Shown: piece by piece, positions 28,919 to 36,360 of the stretch
How the letters are laid out: each line of letters opens with the position of its first letter
Numbering within the stretch: position 1 is the first letter of the stretch
Source: Dysgonomonadaceae bacterium PH5-43
GTDB taxonomy: Bacteria > Bacteroidota > Bacteroidia > Bacteroidales > Azobacteroidaceae
NCBI GenBank assembly: GCA_029916745.1
Contig: JARXWK010000013.1
Span: 18,464 to 82,463, forward strand
Direction of reading: 5' to 3'
DNA: 64,000 nucleotides
Notes under the pieces: model-generated
Told to the model about the DNA's origin: nothing
The model's database searches: none
Seen by the model: the letters and a program-made list of their open reading frames with translations, nothing else
Translations under genes and position numbers: made by a program

Positions 28919-29590
28919 ATGGTTGTTGAGAACAAAAAACTAATATACGCACTAATATTTCCTTGTCTTTTTGTATTCTTTCTCTGGATTTTTCTTCTGT
29001 TAGAAAAAGGATTGGGGTACGATTGGCACAATTGGGGCATATTCCCTCGTTCAGTAGATGGAATAAAAGGAATACTCACTTCTCCTTTAGTACACTCTGG
29101 GGTTAGTCACCTTTTTAATAACTCTATACCATTAATAGTATTGGGCTGGTGTTTGTTTTATTTCTACAAAGAGTTAAGCTTTATTGTTTTGCCTATTATA
29201 TGGATATTATCTGGGGTGTTAACTTGGTGTATAGGAAGAGACTCGTGGCACATAGGAGCCAGTGGATTAATTTATGCCTTATCATTCTTTTTATTCTTTA
29301 GTGGATTATTTCGCAAATACATTCCTTTAATGGCTGTTTCTTTGTTGGTTGCATTCTTATATGGAAGCACTCTTTGGAATATGTTTCCTATAGCCGAAAT
29401 TGTAGATTCAAGTATTTCTTGGGAGGGACACTTATCCGGCGCAATAAGCGGACTTTTTGCTGCTATAATATTCCGCAAACAAGGACCGCAAAAACCTGAA
29501 GACGACTATGAAGATGATGAAGATGAAGACAGTGACGAAAACCTTGAAGATGAAATAATTAACCCGCCAATATTGCCATCTCAAAAATAA
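28919..29590 (+). CDS. Rhomboid-family intramembrane serine protease
   Basis: A 223-residue inner-membrane protease with six hydrophobic segments. The catalytic Ser115 is in WHIGASGLIY and the catalytic His171 in WEGHLSGAISG, the rhomboid dyad, and the upstream SHLFNN loop is also conserved. The C-terminal 35 residues are a strongly acidic Asp/Glu tail, probably cytoplasmic. I take the ATG at 28919 rather than 28826, because a -7 promoter box lies between them and the extra 31 residues look non-native. Substrates are unknown. The GH25 lysozyme gene follows 42 bp downstream on the same strand. Confidence 0.93.
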   Translation: MVVENKKLIYALIFPCLFVFFLWIFLLLEKGLGYDWHNWGIFPRSVDGIKGILTSPLVHSGVSHLFNNSIPLIVLGWCLFYFYKELSFIVLPIIWILSGVLTWCIGRDSWHIGASGLIYALSFFLFFSGLFRKYIPLMAVSLLVAFLYGSTLWNMFPIAEIVDSSISWEGHLSGAISGLFAAIIFRKQGPQKPEDDYEDDEDEDSDENLEDEIINPPILPSQK

Positions 29591-29632
29591 ATCTTATCTT
29601 TATGCGGTATTAAACTAATTTATATATATAAT

Positions 29633-30313
29633 ATGAGATTAAAGTGTCTAACATCATTTTTATTGCTATCCTTCATTGTCCTTGTTTTACTGTCTGCTAA
29701 CAGTAATAAAAGATACTATAATGGGATAGATATTTCGCACCATCAAAAACATATTAATTGGGCAGAAGTTGCCAAAGATAAAAACATTAAATACATTTAC
29801 ATAAAGGCTACCGAAGGTAAAAATCACGTTGATTCTCTGTATGCTAAAAATATAAAAGGTGCGCGTAATAATGGATTTAAAGTAGGTTCATATCATTACT
29901 TCAAAACTACAAGTAGTGCACGTGAACAATTTGAGAATTTTAAGAGAACAGCAAAAAAAGAAGATCAAGATTTAATTCCTATATTAGATGTTGAAGAACT
30001 AAAAGGTTGGAGCAAAAGACAATTACGAGATAGTATAAAAGTTTTCATTCGATTAACAAAGCAACACTATGGCAAAGCTCCTATTATTTATTCAGGACAT
30101 AAATTTTATAATAATCATCTGTGTTCTCATTTCAACAATTACCATTTGATGATTGCCCGATACGGACAAAGACCTCCTCGACTTAATGGTAAAAAAGGTA
30201 CTTATAGCATTTGGCAGTACACCGACAAGGGAAAAGTAAAAGGTATTGATGAGCCTGTTGATCTAAGTAGATTTAATCCCAAATATTCTCTTAACACTTT
30301 TTTGTTGGAGTAA
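29633..30313 (+). CDS. Glycoside hydrolase family 25 lysozyme
   Basis: A 226-residue peptidoglycan muramidase. A hydrophobic N-terminal signal or anchor (about 6-22) is followed by the GH25 barrel: YNGIDISHHQKHINW with Asp33, YIYIKATEGKNHVDS, FKVGSYHYFKT, LIPILDVEELKGW with the catalytic Asp/Glu pair, and SIWQYTDKGKVKGIDEPVDL at the end. It acts in the periplasm or outside the cell; remodelling of its own wall and attack on other bacteria are both possible. Its TAA stop codon is also the left target-site copy of a MITE that begins in the next base, so the ORF is intact but its native 3' flank has been displaced. Confidence 0.94.
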   Translation: MRLKCLTSFLLLSFIVLVLLSANSNKRYYNGIDISHHQKHINWAEVAKDKNIKYIYIKATEGKNHVDSLYAKNIKGARNNGFKVGSYHYFKTTSSAREQFENFKRTAKKEDQDLIPILDVEELKGWSKRQLRDSIKVFIRLTKQHYGKAPIIYSGHKFYNNHLCSHFNNYHLMIARYGQRPPRLNGKKGTYSIWQYTDKGKVKGIDEPVDLSRFNPKYSLNTFLLE

Positions 30314-30496
30314 GAAACTGTTTAAATTTTCCAAATCGTTCTATTGATACGTTAATATCGGCATAAATTATGTTCTTTTTTTGTCTAATCGTATTTTCTT
30401 TTTTGTTCAAATAGCCCGCTATTATCACAAAAAGAAAATCCAATTTACCTAAAAAATATCCATAATTTATTTGCCGAGCAAAATTTAAACAGTTTC
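30314..30496. mobile_element. 183-bp MITE with 17-bp terminal inverted repeats and TAA target duplication
   Basis: The left end GAAACTGTTTAAATTTT (30314-30330) is the exact reverse complement of the right end (30480-30496). Each end is flanked by TAA (30311-30313 and 30497-30499), a 3-bp target-site duplication of the TNA type seen with some IS5-group elements. The interior is AT-rich with no reading frame. It sits between the lysozyme stop codon and the MATE promoter. A non-autonomous element is the simplest reading; the parental IS is not in the window. Confidence 0.82.
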
Positions 30497-30500
30497 TAAG

Positions 30501-30532
30501 TTTGTATCTCTAAATCATTAACACTACCTTTG
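30501..30532 (+). promoter_or_regulatory. Bacteroidetes-type promoter of the MATE exporter gene
   Basis: TTTG (30501-30504), 20 nt, TACCTTTG (30525-30532): an excellent match. Transcription would start near 30539, about 130 nt before the ATG, leaving room for a structured leader. The -33 element starts only 1 bp after the MITE's target duplication. Confidence 0.85.
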
Positions 30533-30539
30533 TCGCCCG

Positions 30540-30638
30540 AATTATTAACAAGAAGTTTTGTAATCCTCATCGGAGGGCAGACATAAAGTGCCGGATAAGA
30601 TGACTGGGTAAAACCAATCAGATTATCTGGCTTTTTTT
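30540..30638 (+). promoter_or_regulatory. Structured attenuator-type leader of the MATE gene (candidate riboswitch)
   Basis: The roughly 130-nt leader has a small hairpin CCTC-ATCG-GAGG (30565-30576). A GGCA/TGCC pairing (30576-30579 with 30589-30592) would capture the first bases of the terminator stem at 30590-30607, and a terminator ends in seven T residues. That is the plan of a transcriptional switch in which the upstream fold acts as anti-terminator. The neighbouring gdx is under a guanidine-II riboswitch, and MATE (mepA-type) exporters are known to be controlled by guanidine-IV riboswitches. A guanidine-responsive RNA is therefore the leading hypothesis, but I cannot verify the aptamer consensus. 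Confidence 0.55.
30590..30638 (+). terminator. Rho-independent terminator inside the MATE leader
   Basis: Left arm 30590-30607 (GCCGGATAAGATGACTGG) pairs with 30614-30631 over 15 of 18 positions, counting one G-U. The loop is GTAAAA, and T7 follows at 30632-30638. It lies between promoter and start codon, so it can control read-through into the gene. Confidence 0.8.
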
Positions 30639-30670
30639 ATGTGTAATTATTTAGTATAAAATTGTAAATT

Positions 30671-32008
30671 ATGGAAAGAGATGCTATTGATTTCGGAACT
30701 CTGAAAGTTTCAAAATTATTTAGAAAACTATTCTTCCCAACTCTAATGGGAATGCTGAGCCTGTCGGCAGTTACAGTTATAGACGGAATATTTGTTGGTC
30801 ATGGTGTAGGTAGTGATGGAATTGCTGCCGTAAATATTTGCATACCTTTATTAATGCTATTCACTGGGCTCGGACTTATGGTAGGTTCTGGCTGCTCTGT
30901 AGTTGCCTCAATCCACTTATCAAAGAAAAAATATAAGGTTGCTCGATTAAACGTTTCTCAAGCGTTGTTGTTTGTGTCAATTATTACATTAATTCCGTCG
31001 ATACTTATTATGTTGTTTCCCGAGCGAACAGCTTATCTACTTGGTTCGTCAGATTTTTTGTTGGATATGGTAAAAGAATATCTGTTGTGGCTTGTTCCTT
31101 CTTTAGTGTTTCAGATGTGGATATCAGTTTCTTTATTTATAATAAGATTAGATGGAGCACCCAAACTTGCAATGTGGAGTAGTCTTATTTCAGCAATAAT
31201 AAACGTAATTCTCGACTGGCTGTTTATATTCCCTTTAGGCTGGGGAGTTATGGGTGCAGCATTTGCAACTTCTTTAAGCATTTTTATAGGAGGATTGATT
31301 GCTATAGTTTATCTTGGTTTCTTTGCAAATAATCTTCGTTTACATACTATTAAAATGAGTATAAAGAGTTTGCGCTTATCTTTACGAAACATAAGTTATC
31401 AATGTCGTATTGGTTCTTCTTCATTCTTAGGCGAAGCTACTCTTGCTATGCTTATGTTTATGGGCAATCAAGTATTTATGCATTATTTAGGCGACGATGG
31501 CGTAAGTGCTTTCGGTATTGCGTGCTATTATATGCCTTTTGTATTTATGATAGGAAATGCTATTGCTCAGTCGGCACAACCTATTATAAGTTATAACTTC
31601 GGGGCTCAACACCTACAAAGAGTAACCTCGACAGCTAAAATTTCTCTTCTTACCGCCATTATTTGTGGCACTATAGTAACAGTTGTTTTTATATTCTTCT
31701 CCAAATTCTTAGTTAGCTTATTTCTAAACACCGATAACAATGCTGCTCAGATAGCAATCTATGGTTTGCCTTACTTTGCCACAGGATTTATTTTCTTTAT
31801 TATGAATTTAGCTATTATAGGTTATTACCAAAGTTTAGGGAGAGTTAAACCTGCAACATTCTTTGCTATATTGCGAGGATTTATATTTCTTATACCTTGT
31901 TTTATTTTTATGCCTAAATGGTTTGGTTCTTACGGTATATGGCTTGCTATGCCTGTGTCTGAAATTTTAACTACACTTGTTATTGTTGTAAATAAAAAGA
32001 AAAAATAG
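30671..32008 (+). CDS. MATE family efflux transporter (MepA-like)
   Basis: A 445-residue inner-membrane exporter with 12 hydrophobic segments in two homologous halves (about 15-215 and 240-440). Features typical of the NorM/MepA-like MATE group include FFPTLMGMLSLSAVTVIDGIF at helix 1, the GSGCSVVASIHLSKK loop and NAIAQSAQPIISYNFGAQ in the second half. It probably extrudes cationic compounds using Na+ or H+. A strong promoter and a leader with an intrinsic terminator precede it. The guanidinium exporter gdx, with its own promoter and riboswitch, follows, which suggests a shared role in guanidine or guanidine-derivative efflux; the substrate is inferred. Confidence 0.93.
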   Translation: MERDAIDFGTLKVSKLFRKLFFPTLMGMLSLSAVTVIDGIFVGHGVGSDGIAAVNICIPLLMLFTGLGLMVGSGCSVVASIHLSKKKYKVARLNVSQALLFVSIITLIPSILIMLFPERTAYLLGSSDFLLDMVKEYLLWLVPSLVFQMWISVSLFIIRLDGAPKLAMWSSLISAIINVILDWLFIFPLGWGVMGAAFATSLSIFIGGLIAIVYLGFFANNLRLHTIKMSIKSLRLSLRNISYQCRIGSSSFLGEATLAMLMFMGNQVFMHYLGDDGVSAFGIACYYMPFVFMIGNAIAQSAQPIISYNFGAQHLQRVTSTAKISLLTAIICGTIVTVVFIFFSKFLVSLFLNTDNNAAQIAIYGLPYFATGFIFFIMNLAIIGYYQSLGRVKPATFFAILRGFIFLIPCFIFMPKWFGSYGIWLAMPVSEILTTLVIVVNKKKK

Positions 32009-32016
32009 TAATTTTG
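31986..32016 (+). promoter_or_regulatory. Bacteroidetes-type promoter of gdx
   Basis: TTG (31986-31988), 20 nt, TAATTTTG (32009-32016), overlapping the 3' end of the MATE gene. The predicted transcription start (about 32022) coincides with the first riboswitch hairpin. Confidence 0.75.
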
Positions 32017-32020
32017 CCGC

Positions 32021-32065
32021 ATCGGACGACCGATCATAGAAAGTATAACAGATGGACGACCATCT
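32021..32065 (+). promoter_or_regulatory. Guanidine-II (mini-ykkC) riboswitch
   Basis: There are two small hairpins with identical ACGA loops closed by G-C pairs. The first is ATCGG-ACGA-CCGAT at 32021-32034 and the second AGATGG-ACGA-CCATCT at 32050-32065, with a 15-nt linker. Paired stem-loops with ACGR loops are the defining feature of the guanidine-II class. The second hairpin ends 17 nt before the gdx ATG, so control is probably at translation initiation. The downstream gene is the classical guanidine-riboswitch target. Confidence 0.93.
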
Positions 32066-32082
32066 ATCAAATTAAATAATTT

Positions 32083-32400
32083 ATGGCTTGGTTATTCCTT
32101 ATTCTGGGAGGCTTATTCGAAATTGGCTGGCCTCTGGGCTTTAAGCTTGCTTCTTCAACCCCTCAACACAAAATTTTATTCCTTGTAATGTCTGTTGTAT
32201 CTATGGCTCTAAGCGGATACTTCTTATTTCTTGCACAACGCACTATACCAATAGGCACTGCGTATGCTGTATGGACAGGTATAGGTGCAGTAGGAACTCT
32301 AACAGTTGGTATTATCTTTTTTAATGATTCGGCAGAAATTATGAGATTGTTATCTGCCTTATTAATAATTGTAGGTATTATAGGGCTGAAAATCTTCTAA
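32083..32400 (+). CDS. gdx: SMR-family guanidinium exporter Gdx (SugE)
   Basis: A 105-residue, four-helix inner-membrane protein that works as an antiparallel dimer, exporting guanidinium in exchange for protons. The essential Glu13 is in LGGLFEIGWPLGFK, and IPIGTAYAVWTGIGAVGT and IVGIIGLKIF are the SugE/Gdx-subtype signatures that separate it from multidrug EmrE. It has its own promoter and a guanidine-II riboswitch directly upstream. With the MATE exporter gene it forms an export module for guanidine-like compounds. Confidence 0.96.
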   Translation: MAWLFLILGGLFEIGWPLGFKLASSTPQHKILFLVMSVVSMALSGYFLFLAQRTIPIGTAYAVWTGIGAVGTLTVGIIFFNDSAEIMRLLSALLIIVGIIGLKIF

Positions 32401-32441
32401 AACACAGATATTGGATTTATGAGGTATTGGCTTTGTTGCTG

Positions 32442-32476
32442 TCTGCAAGAATTCTTGGATAGAAAATTCTTGCAGA
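32442..32476. terminator. Bidirectional hairpin between gdx and nagB
   Basis: A perfect 12-bp stem TCTGCAAGAATT (32442-32453) with its complement at 32465-32476 and an 11-nt loop, midway between convergent genes. No strong T-tract follows, so termination efficiency is uncertain. Confidence 0.6.
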
Positions 32477-32502
32477 TACAAACAACTATTATAAGTGGGT
32501 GA

Positions 32503-33312
32503 TTAGATAAGAGTAGTATAATCAAGATTATCTTTTTCAATATCTTTGAAATACTGATAAGTACCCACTGTAAGTTCGTAACAAGCTAACTCATCACAAA
32601 CAATAATACCTTTAGGGTGAAGCTGGAGAGCAGTGATAGTCCACTTTTGACTAACGCCACCTTCTACAACTTGCGCCAAAGCACGAGCTTTATTGTGTCC
32701 GTTTACAAGAATCAACACTTCTTTTGCGTCCATAACAGTTCCGATACCTACGGTAAGGGCAGTTTTAGGAACTTTATTAACATCATTGTCGAAGAAACGA
32801 GAGTTAGCAATGATAGTGTCGGTAGTAAGAGTTTTTATTCTTGTTCTTGAAGATAGAGAAGAACCTGGTTCGTTAAAAGCCAAGTGTCCGTCAGGACCAA
32901 TTCCACCTAAAAACAAATCAATACCACCTACAGCTTTAATTTTAGCCTCGTAAGATAAACATTCTTCTTCTAAGTCGGCTGCGTTACCATTAAGTATATT
33001 AACATTTTCTGCTTTAATATCGATATGGCTAAAGAAGTTGTTCCACATAAAAGTATGGTAACTTTCGGAATGATCTTTTGGTAGTCCAATATACTCGTCC
33101 ATATTAAAAGTAATAATATTTTCGAACGATATAACGCCTTTCTTGTTAAGCTCGATAAGAGCTTTGTACATACCTAAAGGAGAAGATCCTGTAGGTAATC
33201 CTAACACAAAAGGTTTGTCGGCAGTAGGGTTTGCTTTTTTAATTTTAGATGCAACATAATAAGCCGCCCAATTAGATAAAGATTGATAATCTTTTTGTAC
33301 GATAAGTCTCAT
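32503..33312 (-). CDS. nagB: Glucosamine-6-phosphate deaminase
   Basis: A 269-residue cytoplasmic enzyme that converts glucosamine 6-phosphate to fructose 6-phosphate and ammonia. Active-site residues fall at the canonical numbers: D72 in [10 protein letters not shown]143 in [15 protein letters not shown], and the phosphate loop [10 protein letters not shown] near residue 38. Length is close to E. coli NagB. It is monocistronic and divergent from a ROK sugar-kinase gene, so the pair may share amino-sugar regulation. Confidence 0.97.
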   Translation of the reverse strand: MRLIVQKDYQSLSNWAAYYVASKIKKANPTADKPFVLGLPTGSSPLGMYKALIELNKKGVISFENIITFNMDEYIGLPKDHSESYHTFMWNNFFSHIDIKAENVNILNGNAADLEEECLSYEAKIKAVGGIDLFLGGIGPDGHLAFNEPGSSLSSRTRIKTLTTDTIIANSRFFDNDVNKVPKTALTVGIGTVMDAKEVLILVNGHNKARALAQVVEGGVSQKWTITALQLHPKGIIVCDELACYELTVGTYQYFKDIEKDNLDYTTLI

Positions 33313-33350
33313 GTTTTTGTAAAATTTTTATTTGTAATACAATTATACTA

Positions 33351-33358
33351 CAAAGCTA
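33351..33358 (-). promoter_or_regulatory. Putative -7 box of nagB
   Basis: TAGCTTTG on the minus strand, 38 bp before the nagB ATG. No convincing -33 element is seen. Confidence 0.45.
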
Positions 33359-33375
33359 AGAAAAAAACATGTATA

Positions 33376-33409
33376 TTTGGTGTATTTATAAATAAAAAAA
33401 CTATTTTTG
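33376..33409 (+). promoter_or_regulatory. Promoter of the ROK kinase gene
   Basis: TTTG (33376-33379), a slightly long 22-nt spacer, TATTTTTG (33402-33409); the ATG follows at 33451. Confidence 0.6.
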
Positions 33410-33450
33410 TTCAATAAACAGAATTTTATCAATTATTAAATAGAAACACA

Positions 33451-34413
33451 ATGGATAAACCGTATGTAATAGGAGTAGATATGGGAGGCACAAATACCGT
33501 TATTGGTGTTGTTGATGCAAGGGGTAGTATATTGTTTAGAGGTAAAATATCAACTACCGATTATTCTACAGGTAATGAATATGCCGAAGCTTTAGGTGGA
33601 GCCATAAACAAACTTATAGAAGAAAACAATATTAAAGGAAAAGTAAAGGGTATTGGTATGGGAGCCCCTAACGGGAATATGCACGAAGGAACTATTGAGA
33701 AAGCAGCTAATATTCCTTGGGCAAAGATAGAAATTGTTCCTATAGCTAAGATGCTTACCAATATAACAGGCTTAAATTGCAAACTTACTAATGATGCTAA
33801 TGCTGCTGCATTGGGTGAAATGGCTTATGGTGTTGCTAAGGGAATGAAAGATTTTATGGTTATAACTTTAGGAACAGGAGTAGGTAGCGGTATAGTAGCA
33901 AACGGACAATTAGTAGTCGGACACGATGGTTTTGCTGGAGAGTTAGGACATTCGATATTAGTAAGAAATAACGGGCGAGCTTGTGGTTGTGGCAGAAGTG
34001 GTTGTCTCGAAACTTATACATCGGCAACAGGAGTAGCTCGTACTGCTCGCGAAATGCTTGATTTGAATCCCGAAAAAGAATCTCTTTTAAGAGAAATAAA
34101 TATGCGTCCTATTACATCTAAAGATGTTTTTGATGCAGCTGAAAAGGGAGATAAGTTGGCTATAGATATTTTTGAATTTACAGCAAAATGTTTGGCACTC
34201 TCTTTGTGCGACTTTATTACGTTCTCGAGTCCTCAGGCAATTATTTTATTTGGAGGATTGGCTCACGCTGGTAAATATTTAATCGAACCTCTTGAAAGAG
34301 AAATAGAAGCTAACATATTAAATGTGTATGAAGGCAAAACAAAAATACTTATCTCTCAACTAAATGATGCTGAAGCTGCAATACTTGGAGCGAGTGCTTT
34401 GGCTTGGGAATAA
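33451..34413 (+). CDS. ROK-family sugar kinase (glucokinase type)
   Basis: A 320-residue cytoplasmic kinase. N-terminal ATP-binding loop YVIGVDMGGTNTVIGVVD, then GIGMGAPNGN and the sugar-binding NDANAAALGEMAYG. The active-site stretch LGTGVGSGIVANG is followed by GFAGELGHS and the ROK zinc motif CGCGRSGCLETYTSATG, with C-terminal ILFGGLAHAGKYL. Glucose is the commonest substrate of this subgroup; N-acetyl amino sugars are possible given nagB next door. It is convergent with the HipB-like gene. Confidence 0.93.
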   Translation: MDKPYVIGVDMGGTNTVIGVVDARGSILFRGKISTTDYSTGNEYAEALGGAINKLIEENNIKGKVKGIGMGAPNGNMHEGTIEKAANIPWAKIEIVPIAKMLTNITGLNCKLTNDANAAALGEMAYGVAKGMKDFMVITLGTGVGSGIVANGQLVVGHDGFAGELGHSILVRNNGRACGCGRSGCLETYTSATGVARTAREMLDLNPEKESLLREINMRPITSKDVFDAAEKGDKLAIDIFEFTAKCLALSLCDFITFSSPQAIILFGGLAHAGKYLIEPLEREIEANILNVYEGKTKILISQLNDAEAAILGASALAWE

Positions 34414-34446
34414 AAATAGTCTAACAGAAATAACAGTCTGCTAATA

Positions 34447-34788
34447 CTATTGATGAGAAATAGTTTTAGTGGACTGTTGTGTTTTAGGTGCTCGTTTACC
34501 AACAGTCAGTTTAGCGTCTTGCAATTTTCTGCCTAAAATATCATCTTTAGCAATAGATTGTAAGTCTTGTTCTAGCCCCAAAACAAAAAGTACCTGTGCA
34601 TAAGTGCCTAAAGAAACGCTTGGTAATCCTTTCTCTACTTGCCAGAGAGTAGAACGAGAAATTCCTGCACGTTCGGCAACTTGTTCTGCGGTAAGCTTTC
34701 TTCGTAAACGAGCGAGCTTTATATTTTCTCCCATTTCTCCTAATAATCGAGTAAGTCTGGGCAATATAACTGTTTTTGTTCTTTTCAT
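34447..34788 (-). CDS. HipB-like XRE helix-turn-helix regulator (orphan)
   Basis: A 113-residue DNA-binding protein. The helix-turn-helix spans about residues 18-75, with IKLARLRRKLTAEQVAERAG and ISRSTLWQVEKGLPSVSLGT as its two halves. The basic C-terminal tail is disordered. Sequence and size resemble HipB-type antitoxin regulators, which normally precede a hipA kinase gene. Here the next gene downstream is the convergent ROK kinase, so no toxin is present. The promoter overlaps a GTTTGA-N4-TCAAAC inverted repeat, a likely operator for autorepression. It may be a solitary regulator or the remains of a toxin-antitoxin pair. Confidence 0.82.
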   Translation of the reverse strand: MKRTKTVILPRLTRLLGEMGENIKLARLRRKLTAEQVAERAGISRSTLWQVEKGLPSVSLGTYAQVLFVLGLEQDLQSIAKDDILGRKLQDAKLTVGKRAPKTQQSTKTISHQ

Positions 34789-34806
34789 AATGTTTTATAT
34801 TTTGTA

Positions 34807-34838
34807 CAAAAGTAATAAGTTTGTTTGAAATGTCAAAC
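34807..34838 (-). promoter_or_regulatory. Promoter and operator of the HipB-like regulator
   Basis: On the minus strand: TTTG (34837-34834), 19 nt, TACTTTTG (34814-34807), 18 bp before the ATG. The inverted repeat GTTTGA-AATG-TCAAAC (34823-34838) covers the -33 element, which is where an autorepressor would bind. Confidence 0.75.
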
Positions 34839-34861
34839 ATTAAAACATAGTATTAACTAAA

Positions 34862-34889
34862 AAGCACCTAATCGATTGATTAAGTGCTT
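34862..34889 (-). terminator. Terminator of the first LRR protein gene
   Basis: A 12-bp stem (AAGCACTTAATC read on the minus strand) with a 4-nt loop; the one imperfect pair is a G-T wobble on the minus strand. Near-identical copies occur at 36660-36687 and 36309-36336. Confidence 0.75.
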
Positions 34890-34923
34890 TCTCTTATTTG
34901 CCTTTAAGGTAGTTTTGTATCTC

Positions 34924-36141
34924 TTACTTCACAATAACAGTTTGGCTATTATTATTTGTGCTAACAATATAAACACCTTTGTCTAAAGCAACCTCTTTGT
35001 ATCCGTTAACGATAGATTGATAAACTTTCAATCCTGTTATATTGAATACAGAAATATTTGTAGCTTCTGTTGTTTCAATAGCTATACCGTTTTCAATAGA
35101 TTGAATAGATACGTTATTGTTGCTGATATTGTTTATTGATGTGAAATCTTTTTCGATAATGTTTGTGAACTCACTCCAACCTGCAGCAGTGGAATAAGCT
35201 TCTTTAGAACCTTTTGGGACGTATAATTTGGTAGTGGTTTTATCCACATTGGTAAAACAATCTTCGCCTAAACTTGGAGGAGTAGTGTTTTGACTGTATA
35301 TCTCTGTTAGGTTCACACAACCCCAAAAAACTTTTCCTTCAAGCATAGTTACGTTATTTGATATAACAATACTGGTTAATCTGGTACAATTTTGAAAAGC
35401 ACCAAATAAAATTTCAGTTACACTGTTTGGAATAACAATATTGGTCAAGCCTTTACACTCAGCGAAAGCATAATTCCCAATCATAGTAACACTATTGGGA
35501 ATCGTAATGCTTGTTAAAGCAACGTTCTGCGCGAAAGAGCCATCTCTAATGTAGGTTACGCTATTAGGAATAATGTAGGAACTTGCTATTTTAGCCAAAG
35601 GATATGACATTAAAGTTGTTTTATTTTTATTGAATAAAACACCATCTACATCAGAGAAAATTTGATGATACTTTGAAACCATAAAATTTTCAAGATAAAG
35701 GCAGCTATAAAAAGCACTACCGTCAATATGCGTTACGCTATTGGGTATCGTTATGTTTTTTATTTTTGTAAAACTAAACATACATTCCGAAATATCATTT
35801 TTGGAAGTGTGATATACACCATCAGTCTCAAAATAGGTTTCACCACCCTCAACAATATTTACGTCCGCTAAATTTAATGTTGTTAATTTACCTTCTGTTG
35901 CATCTTCATTAATATCTACACCTGCCATTTCTCGAATAAAACGAATGTCAGTGCCATTCAAATCACCAGTAAGAGTTAAGTTGGTAATTTCGTATTTACT
36001 ACTCTCAGAAATAAGAGAAGGTAATGTACCTGCTGTTACTACATTTACAGTAACGGGTTGAGCATCTTGTGCCCATAAATTCAGTTGTGATAATAGACAC
36101 GTTATCACAAACACTGTTTTGAAAAGTAAATTTGTTTTCAT
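34924..36141 (-). CDS. Surface leucine-rich-repeat protein (BspA-like, LRR_5) with T9SS-type tail, paralogue 1
   Basis: A 405-residue exported protein. A signal peptide (1-24, ending NLWAQ) is followed by a conserved N-terminal domain and then BspA-type leucine-rich repeats of about 23 residues (about 125-300), for example ITIPNSVTMIGNYAFAECKG. The C-terminal 75 residues resemble a T9SS sorting domain, with NISVFNITGLKVYQS, LDKGVYIVSTNNNSQTVIVK. It is probably displayed on the cell surface for adhesion or matrix binding. The paralogue at 36722-38008 shares the N-terminus and a nearly identical tail, but its repeats differ. The genes share a terminator sequence, so the pair arose by duplication. 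Possible -7 box at 36264. Confidence 0.85.
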   Translation of the reverse strand: MKTNLLFKTVFVITCLLSQLNLWAQDAQPVTVNVVTAGTLPSLISESSKYEITNLTLTGDLNGTDIRFIREMAGVDINEDATEGKLTTLNLADVNIVEGGETYFETDGVYHTSKNDISECMFSFTKIKNITIPNSVTHIDGSAFYSCLYLENFMVSKYHQIFSDVDGVLFNKNKTTLMSYPLAKIASSYIIPNSVTYIRDGSFAQNVALTSITIPNSVTMIGNYAFAECKGLTNIVIPNSVTEILFGAFQNCTRLTSIVISNNVTMLEGKVFWGCVNLTEIYSQNTTPPSLGEDCFTNVDKTTTKLYVPKGSKEAYSTAAGWSEFTNIIEKDFTSINNISNNNVSIQSIENGIAIETTEATNISVFNITGLKVYQSIVNGYKEVALDKGVYIVSTNNNSQTVIVK

Positions 36142-36263
36142 ACTCTATTTGCTTATTAGTTCTACTTAAAAATGAAGTACATAAATCTAACCAATTATAA
36201 AATGAAACGCTTTTGTAATTTAATGCTTTGAGTTTAATACAATATTGGTTTCAATAATCAAAA

Positions 36264-36271
36264 CAAAGATA
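36264..36271 (-). promoter_or_regulatory. Putative -7 box of LRR paralogue 1
   Basis: TATCTTTG on the minus strand, about 120 bp before the ATG, implying a leader of about 115 nt. A related leader sequence containing AAACGCTTTTGTA also precedes paralogue 2. Confidence 0.5.
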
Positions 36272-36308
36272 ATAACTTTTATATAGTTTATAGTCTTTTT
36301 ACATAAAA

Positions 36309-36336
36309 AAGCACCTAATCAACCGATTAAGTGCTT
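36309..36336 (-). terminator. Orphan, diverged copy of the LRR-gene terminator
   Basis: Same stem as the terminators at 34862 and 36660 but with a changed loop and 3' flank, and no gene attached. Together with the flank resembling the LRR genes' 3' ends, it looks like the remnant of a third family copy deleted when repeat element C arrived or expanded. Confidence 0.6.
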
Positions 36337-36360
36337 GCTCTCAAGTTGCTATTTAAGGTA

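Noticed and set aside
30560..30631. MATE leader as a TPP, cobalamin, purine or FMN riboswitch
   Set aside because: None of the conserved core motifs of these classes is present; only isolated short words looked similar.
32083..32400. SMR protein as a quaternary-ammonium multidrug pump (EmrE type)
   Set aside because: The GTAYAVWTGIGAVG and GIIGLK motifs and the guanidine-II riboswitch identify the Gdx subtype.
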